Source: Ferroplasmaceae archaeon UBA567 (lineage in GTDB: Archaea; Thermoplasmatota; Thermoplasmata; Thermoplasmatales; Thermoplasmataceae). From it: 7,734 bases of DNA. Below are positions 4,900-7,734 of the stretch, one piece after another. The DNA lies in contig DAUP01000062.1 of the NCBI GenBank assembly GCA_002505185.1, forward strand, positions 12,615 through 20,348. Direction: 5' to 3'. The position numbers and the translations under genes are program-made. Numbering within the stretch: the stretch's first letter is position 1; each line of letters begins with the position of its first letter. The notes under the pieces were generated by a model. That model saw nothing but the letters and a program-made list of their open reading frames with translations. It was not told the DNA's origin and did no database searches.

Positions 4900-5862
4900 A
4901 TGCCAAAAACATGGGATATTATGTATAAAATTATGGAAGATAAATTAGTCGCCAAATCGCTGAATGGAAATCCCCTGGGAGATGAATACAAAAGAAAAAT
5001 AATAAGAATAGAAAATTGTGTAACCTCGAATACTCCTGTATTCATAGGACTTCCAGGATTTTTTGGTTCAGGAAATAGTTTTCTAAATAAAAGTTATACA
5101 TCTTTCGATTTCATGGATGTATTGAAAAAAATGGAAGATCAATATAGCTATATAATAATATTACCAGATACAATGACAAAATTTGGTGGAAATCAATTTG
5201 TGGATTCTACAGCAATAGGTAATTATAAAAGTTTTATAGTCCTTGACCTTGTAAATTATATTCATGAACTATATGGAGATCGGGACATTTACCTCTTCGG
5301 AAAGTCTTCTGGAGGCTTTGGTTCTATTTCCATTGTTATGGATTATCCCAATATGTTCAGAGGATTCATAGATATATCCGGGGACTCATATTTTCCATAC
5401 TGTTATATGCCTGATTTTGCAACAGCCTATATGGTTATGAAAGATAATACTCTCGATAGTTTCATAGAAAAATACAGGGAGGAGTTTATACATAGCCAGG
5501 ATGAGCTGACAGCATATAATGTCGTGGCCATGGCGGCCTCATATTCGCCAAATGGTACAAAAATAGAACTGCCATTTTCACTGGATACTGGCGAAATAAT
5601 AGAAGATATATGGAATAAATGGCTGAAATTTGATCCTGTTAGAAGGCTTATTGATGAAACTGAAAAACTAAACGGGAAAAAAATAATACTCCAGACAGGG
5701 AATCGAGACGAATACAAAATCAACATTGGCATGAATATGATTCACAAAATACTGGAGAAAAACAAAATAGAGCATTATTATAAAGAATATCCCAGTGGGC
5801 ATTTTAATACCAATTATTTCTATATTGACTCATTTCCTGAAATTCTTAAAATGTATAAATGA
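4900..5862 (+). CDS. Putative alpha/beta-hydrolase serine esterase (esterase D-like)
   Basis: 320 residues as drawn. The nucleophile elbow is G134-K-S136-S-G138, within Y-L-F-G-K-S-S-G-G-F. D270 in T-G-N-R-D-E-Y and H301 in Y-P-S-G-H-F-N complete a plausible Ser-Asp-His triad in the right order. G-L-P-G-F-F-G-S-G at 50-58 is a likely oxyanion-hole loop and L-P-D at 88-90 fits the core strand pattern. The layout resembles the putative esterase family (S-formylglutathione hydrolase, antigen 85, enterochelin esterase). No signal peptide is seen, so it is probably cytoplasmic. The substrate is unknown. The start is uncertain: ATG 4921 (M8) or 4933 (M12) would suit the TATA-like box better, and residues before about 30 look dispensable. 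Base use seems more AT-rich than in the neighbouring genes, judged by eye. It converges on the membrane-protein gene, 15 nt apart. Confidence 0.8.
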   Translation: MPKTWDIMYKIMEDKLVAKSLNGNPLGDEYKRKIIRIENCVTSNTPVFIGLPGFFGSGNSFLNKSYTSFDFMDVLKKMEDQYSYIIILPDTMTKFGGNQFVDSTAIGNYKSFIVLDLVNYIHELYGDRDIYLFGKSSGGFGSISIVMDYPNMFRGFIDISGDSYFPYCYMPDFATAYMVMKDNTLDSFIEKYREEFIHSQDELTAYNVVAMAASYSPNGTKIELPFSLDTGEIIEDIWNKWLKFDPVRRLIDETEKLNGKKIILQTGNRDEYKINIGMNMIHKILEKNKIEHYYKEYPSGHFNTNYFYIDSFPEILKMYK

Positions 5863-5877
5863 AAAGTTAAAAAATCT

Positions 5878-6183
5878 TTATCCTTTCCATATACCTATTC
5901 CCAGTCCTATAAGGAATAATACCAGGACAATTGTCACTGCGCCTGCATGCCCAAGATTCAGTAATCCCGGGGCATTGCTCATATTCTTATAAAAGAACGT
6001 AGTGGCATAAGATATTACCTTGCTAGTTGAAATATTGGGTATAAATGACAACCCGGCATAACCTGCCAAAATAAAGGCGATTATAAGTAAAATAGCCGAA
6101 ACAATTCCCTTTTTAATCGCTAGACCAAAGAGTAAACCATCAATTAATGCAATTGCTAATAATATGTAACCTGATATATCCAT
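5878..6183 (-). CDS. Small three-helix membrane protein, function unknown
   Basis: A 101-residue hydrophobic protein that I do not recognise. Predicted transmembrane segments are about 5-22, 27-48 and 81-98. A polar loop at 49-78 (P-N-I-S-T-S-K-V, then Y-K-N-M-S-N-A-P-G-L-L-N-L-G-H) lies between the second and third helices. The first loop K24-K25 and the terminal W-K-G put positive charge at the ends of helices, suggesting an outside N-terminus and an inside C-terminus with the long loop outside (weak inference). The third helix is glycine-rich. A TATA-like box 26 nt upstream of the ATG, the convergent layout with the esterase and the full-length open frame support a real gene. It is divergent from the UbiA-family lipid gene, with 113 nt between them. 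Confidence 0.72.
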   Translation of the reverse strand: MDISGYILLAIALIDGLLFGLAIKKGIVSAILLIIAFILAGYAGLSFIPNISTSKVISYATTFFYKNMSNAPGLLNLGHAGAVTIVLVLFLIGLGIGIWKG

Positions 6184-6202
6184 AGTTGTCTATATAAAAT
6201 TT

Positions 6203-6213
6203 CATATATAAAC
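6203..6213 (-). promoter_or_regulatory. TATA-like box of the small membrane-protein gene
   Basis: On the minus strand this region contains TTTATATAT, centred about 26 nt before the ATG at 6183. This is close to the ideal archaeal TATA sequence and spacing for a leaderless mRNA. Confidence 0.6.
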
Positions 6214-6233
6214 GTTTGCATATAGTCTCATAA

Positions 6234-6255
6234 TTTTCATGATTGCCTATGAAAA
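6234..6255. repeat. Inverted repeat in the membrane-protein/UbiA divergent region
   Basis: TTTTCAT (6234-6240) and ATGAAAA (6249-6255) are exact inverted arms around the 8-nt spacer GATTGCCT. The repeat lies just upstream of the UbiA-gene TATA-like box, a plausible place for an activator or a shared regulator. No protein can be assigned. Confidence 0.4.
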
Positions 6256-6263
6256 GGTAACAA

Positions 6264-6276
6264 AAATATAATATTA
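6264..6276 (+). promoter_or_regulatory. TATA-like box of the UbiA-family gene
   Basis: The block AAATATAATATT is centred about 27 nt before ATG 6297, the leaderless spacing. The ATG itself follows TTTAA with no ribosome-binding site. Confidence 0.5.
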
Positions 6277-6296
6277 ATGTGATTATTAGGCTTTAA

Positions 6297-7109
6297 ATGA
6301 ATAGATGGCTTAAAATTACACGGCCGGTGAATGGATTCATGGGTTTCTTTTCAATATACATAGTTGGATTTATAGCCGTAAACGTGCACATAACCAAATT
6401 TATAATCCCTCTGACTCTCGGTGCAATAAGTGTATTTCTTGTAACGGCTGGAGGAAATATAATAAATGATATAAGCGACCTTGAAACGGATAGGTATAAT
6501 CATCCAGATAGACCATTGCCTGCAGGAACCATAACTAAAAAATCTGCATATTACCTGGCGCTGTCGTTTTTCATTTTAGGATTTTTAATTTCTATTTTCA
6601 TATCTCTGCTTATCAGCACAGTAGTTATACTCGCTGAATTGCTTCTTGTCAGCTATGAGTTCAAAACAAAAAAACTTGGTCTGCCCGGAAATATTACAAT
6701 AAGTCTTCTCATAGGTATGATATTCCTCTATGGGGGTTTTATCACGGACATGCTTTCAAAAATGATTCTGCTCTTCTTCCTGGCATTTTTCTCTAATATG
6801 TCCAGAGAAATAATGAAAGATATTGAAGATGTCAAAGGAGATATTGACAGAATCACACTTCCAAAAAGATACGGAATCAAGAATGCAAAAATTGTATCTG
6901 CTGCATTTGTGGTTACAACAATTTTTATATCGTTTTTGCCCTATTATTTCCATATACTTTCTATCTATTACCTGTACGCCGTGCTACTTGATGATTTATT
7001 ATTCGCCCTTACAATATGGTATTTAAATGCAAATATATCGAGAGGGCAAAAGGTTTCGAAGGTGGCAATGATATGGGGCATGATGTGTTTCCTTCTGGGT
7101 GGAATTTAA
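6297..7109 (+). CDS. UbiA-family prenyltransferase, probable digeranylgeranylglyceryl phosphate synthase
   Basis: A 270-residue polytopic membrane enzyme with about eight or nine hydrophobic segments. The first Asp-rich motif is N57-D58-x-x-D61-x-x-x-D65, followed by the N-H-P-D-R-P-L-P-A-G signature at 68-77. The second is around D175, D178 and D182 in R-E-I-M-K-D-I-E-D-V-K-G-D. These bind Mg2+ and the prenyl diphosphate. R-P-V-N at 9-12 near the N-terminus also fits the family. In archaea such a UbiA protein typically adds the second geranylgeranyl chain to geranylgeranylglyceryl phosphate, making the di-ether core of membrane lipids; D-R-P-L-P-A-G and the length fit that group. Other UbiA substrates (quinone head groups, chlorophyll-type rings) cannot be excluded from sequence alone. 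It has its own promoter and is probably constitutive and essential (inference). Confidence 0.85.
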   Translation: MNRWLKITRPVNGFMGFFSIYIVGFIAVNVHITKFIIPLTLGAISVFLVTAGGNIINDISDLETDRYNHPDRPLPAGTITKKSAYYLALSFFILGFLISIFISLLISTVVILAELLLVSYEFKTKKLGLPGNITISLLIGMIFLYGGFITDMLSKMILLFFLAFFSNMSREIMKDIEDVKGDIDRITLPKRYGIKNAKIVSAAFVVTTIFISFLPYYFHILSIYYLYAVLLDDLLFALTIWYLNANISRGQKVSKVAMIWGMMCFLLGGI

Positions 7110-7214
7110 GTTGCATATCAATCTAGAAGAAAGTCACCGTGTTATTATGTGGTAAATTCTTGTAAAGAAGATTAAATAACATTTATTATAAGGTGAGACC
7201 ACAAAAATTTAAGG

Positions 7215-7228
7215 ATTTTTTAAAAAAA
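7215..7228 (+). terminator. Oligo-T terminator candidate downstream of the UbiA gene
   Basis: Six T followed by seven A lie about 105 nt after the stop codon. T-tracts of this kind end archaeal transcripts; the distance leaves room for earlier termination, so the call is weak. Confidence 0.25.
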
Positions 7229-7285
7229 TTAACCGTTCCAGTGTCGTACATGAAATTCAGGCATGGTGCCTCCATACTGAAAGAA

Positions 7286-7294
7286 TTTTATATA
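7286..7294 (+). promoter_or_regulatory. TATA-like box upstream of the solitary IS605-type terminus
   Basis: TTTTATATA, preceded by purine-rich AAAGAA, is the closest match to a consensus archaeal TATA box in this interval. Its centre predicts transcription starting near 7316, one base before the conserved GTGAAACAGG. This would give a short RNA consisting of the terminal hairpin plus following sequence. The spacing is observed; activity is inferred. Confidence 0.35.
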
Positions 7295-7316
7295 CACCCC
7301 TATGTAATTTTTGTAT

Positions 7317-7358
7317 GTGAAACAGGGAGCCTCTATGACACGGCATGAGGTAGTTCAC
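7317..7358 (+). mobile_element. Solitary IS200/IS605-type right end / omega-RNA-like scaffold, copy 2
   Basis: The segment begins GTGAAACAGGG and ends GAGGTAGTTCAC. The hairpin is CCTC (7330-7333) with GAGG (7347-7350), one bulged T, ATG (7335-7337) with CAT (7344-7346), and loop ACACGG. The stem is identical to copy 1 at 6-47 while five of six loop bases differ, which suggests the folded shape was maintained. No tnpA or tnpB lies upstream: the UbiA gene ends only 207 nt before it. It is therefore either a decayed insertion, a short non-autonomous element mobilised in trans, or a retained RNA gene. The bases that follow, starting AGTTTTACAT, would be the guide if an RNA is made. Confidence 0.6.
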
Positions 7359-7379
7359 AGTTTTACATAATTTCGGATT

Positions 7380-7411
7380 GACCAAAAATATTTAAGAAAT
7401 TAAAATTAGAA
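7380..7411 (-). terminator. T-rich terminator region after tRNA-Ser
   Basis: Read on the minus strand, the sequence right after the tRNA 3' end has repeated T-runs (TTTT, TTT, TTTTT), fitting archaeal termination of the tRNA-containing transcript. Confidence 0.45.
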
Positions 7412-7494
7412 CGCGGGGAATGGGATTTGAACCCATGCTCTCATTTCGAGAAACAGCTTAGCAGGCTGCCGCCGTACCACTGGGCCATCCCCGC
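7412..7494 (-). tRNA. tRNA-Ser (anticodon GCU)
   Basis: The minus strand starts GCGGGGATGG, and the acceptor stem GCGGGGA pairs with TCCCCGC. The D-arm contains GCC, loop CAGTGGTAC and GGC. The anticodon stem is GCAGC with GCTGT around loop CTGCTAA, giving anticodon GCT (GCU), which reads AGC and AGU codons. A long variable arm (CTC/GAG stem with loop GAAAT) marks a type II tRNA, as expected for Ser. The T-arm is ATGGG, TTCAAAT, CCCAT. The discriminator base is G, as in archaeal tRNA-Ser. No intron and no encoded CCA are present. The 5' end lies 2 nt after the stop codon of the upstream 53-residue gene, so both probably come from one transcript and the 5' end is set by RNase P. Confidence 0.95.
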
Positions 7495-7496
7495 AT

Positions 7497-7658
7497 TTAC
7501 GCTGGATACCTGTCCTGCAGATCATTGGCAATTTCTTCCAGTATCTCTTCAAAGTTTTCATTTTCCATACTCACAACCTCGCCACTCGGCAAAGTCATGC
7601 GGACATAGTATATTTCACCATCTTTAGATATCTCAATATCAGCAAGGCTTTCTCCCAT
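7497..7658 (-). CDS. Small acidic protein of 53 residues, function unknown
   Basis: ATG at 7658 opens M-G-E-S-L-A-D-I-E-I and the frame closes with Y-P-A and TAA at 7497-7499. The residue pattern suggests three short beta strands (D-I-E-I, E-I-Y-Y-V-R-M-T-L, E-V-V-S-M) and a C-terminal amphipathic helix (N-F-E-E-I-L-E-E-I-A-N-D-L). The protein is strongly acidic, with Glu and Asp greatly outnumbering Arg and Lys. A TATA-like box about 24 nt upstream and natural codon use support a real gene; GGTG just before the ATG is a weak ribosome site. I do not recognise the family. It lies immediately upstream of tRNA-Ser, probably in one transcript. No function can be inferred beyond that link. Confidence 0.72.
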   Translation of the reverse strand: MGESLADIEISKDGEIYYVRMTLPSGEVVSMENENFEEILEEIANDLQDRYPA

Positions 7659-7675
7659 ACACCTATAATTATTAG

Positions 7676-7687
7676 GTATATATTATG
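7676..7687 (-). promoter_or_regulatory. TATA-like box of the 53-residue protein / tRNA-Ser transcript
   Basis: On the minus strand the block reads CATAATATATAC, centred about 24 nt before the ATG. Between it and the start lies ACCTA-N7-TAGGT (7661-7677), a short inverted repeat that could bind a regulator. Confidence 0.4.
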
Positions 7688-7708
7688 TTTTTCAATATTT
7701 GGCAATTA

Positions 7709-7719
7709 TTTTTATATGG
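7709..7719 (+). promoter_or_regulatory. Possible TATA-like box of a gene beyond the right edge
   Basis: TTTTTATATGG faces right and would start transcription just outside the window, suggesting a divergent neighbour. Nothing further can be seen. Confidence 0.25.
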
Positions 7720-7734
7720 TATCAAAATCCGATT

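Larger units (their letters stand above)
7110..7411. other. Gene-poor interval with IS605-type terminus remnant
   Basis: About 300 nt between the UbiA gene and the tRNA. It holds a T6A7 tract (7216-7228), an imperfect hairpin near 7256-7281 (TTCAG with CTGAA, and ATGG with CCAT), a TATA-like box at 7286-7294, the IS605-type terminus copy 2 at 7317-7358, and AT-rich sequence serving as the tRNA terminator. A plus-strand frame stays open from 7166 to the TGA at 7346-7348, ending in the same E-T-G-S-L as copy 1. No zinc-ribbon cysteines or RuvC motifs are visible, so it is at best a decayed or internally deleted tnpB. It may be the body of a short non-autonomous element. Confidence 0.5.

Noticed and set aside
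5795..5992. 65-codon plus-strand frame bridging the esterase and membrane-protein genes
   Set aside because: It lies out of frame in the esterase end and antisense to the membrane-protein gene; composition is typical of a shadow frame.
7166..7348. Long open plus-strand frame ending in E-T-G-S-L at the solitary IS terminus
   Set aside because: No RuvC or CxxC zinc-ribbon motifs and no good start or ribosome site before the internal ATG at 7250; kept only as possible element remnant.
7427..7627. 66-codon plus-strand frame across the tRNA
   Set aside because: It runs antisense through tRNA-Ser and the 53-residue gene, whose frame, promoter and residue pattern are far more convincing.

Overview
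The window reads as archaeal chromosomal DNA, most likely from the Thermoplasmatales (Ferroplasma/Acidiplasma/Cuniculiplasma-like). The evidence is an AT-rich genome, TATA-like boxes about 25-32 nt upstream of most start codons with almost no Shine-Dalgarno sequences (the leaderless pattern), a UbiA-type archaeal ether-lipid prenyltransferase, a TrmB regulator, a DtxR/IdeR regulator and a tRNA-Ser without encoded CCA. The order-level assignment is inference; no rRNA is present to settle it.

Layout. Bases 1-47 are the right end of an IS200/IS605-type element: the last codons of a probable tnpB plus its terminal hairpin. Convergent to it lies a DtxR/IdeR-family metalloregulator (44-667, minus). 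It is divergent from a typical 2-Cys peroxiredoxin (820-1407, plus). Next come a full-length TrmB-family regulator (1460-2488, plus) and a dolichol-phosphate-mannose-synthase-like glycosyltransferase with a C-terminal membrane anchor (2574-3329, plus), whose tail overlaps a CoA-disulfide-reductase/NADH-oxidase-type flavoprotein (3303-4619, minus). Bases 4620-4899 hold regulatory sequence and a 23-codon polyacidic mini-gene with a strong Shine-Dalgarno (4725-4796, minus). A putative serine esterase (4900-5862, plus) faces a 101-residue three-helix membrane protein (5878-6183, minus), which is divergent from a UbiA-family digeranylgeranylglyceryl-phosphate-synthase-like enzyme (6297-7109, plus). 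A gene-poor stretch (7110-7411) holds a solitary second copy of the IS605-type terminus. The window ends with tRNA-Ser(GCU) (7412-7494, minus), 2 nt downstream of a 53-residue acidic protein gene (7497-7658, minus).

Functional themes. Three genes suit an aerobic, iron-rich, acidic life style: the metalloregulator, the peroxiredoxin and the thiol/NADH flavoprotein. Palindromes upstream of the regulator and of the flavoprotein resemble DtxR-type operators, so a shared iron/redox regulon is possible (inference). The glycosyltransferase and the UbiA enzyme both serve isoprenoid-lipid-linked envelope chemistry.

Most unusual items: (i) the 34-of-42-identical pair of IS605-type/omega-RNA-like termini, one abutting dtxR and one solitary behind its own TATA-like box with no tnpB next to it; (ii) the polyacidic 23-residue ORF; (iii) the palindromic candidate operators. 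No CRISPR array, rRNA or complete transposase is present.
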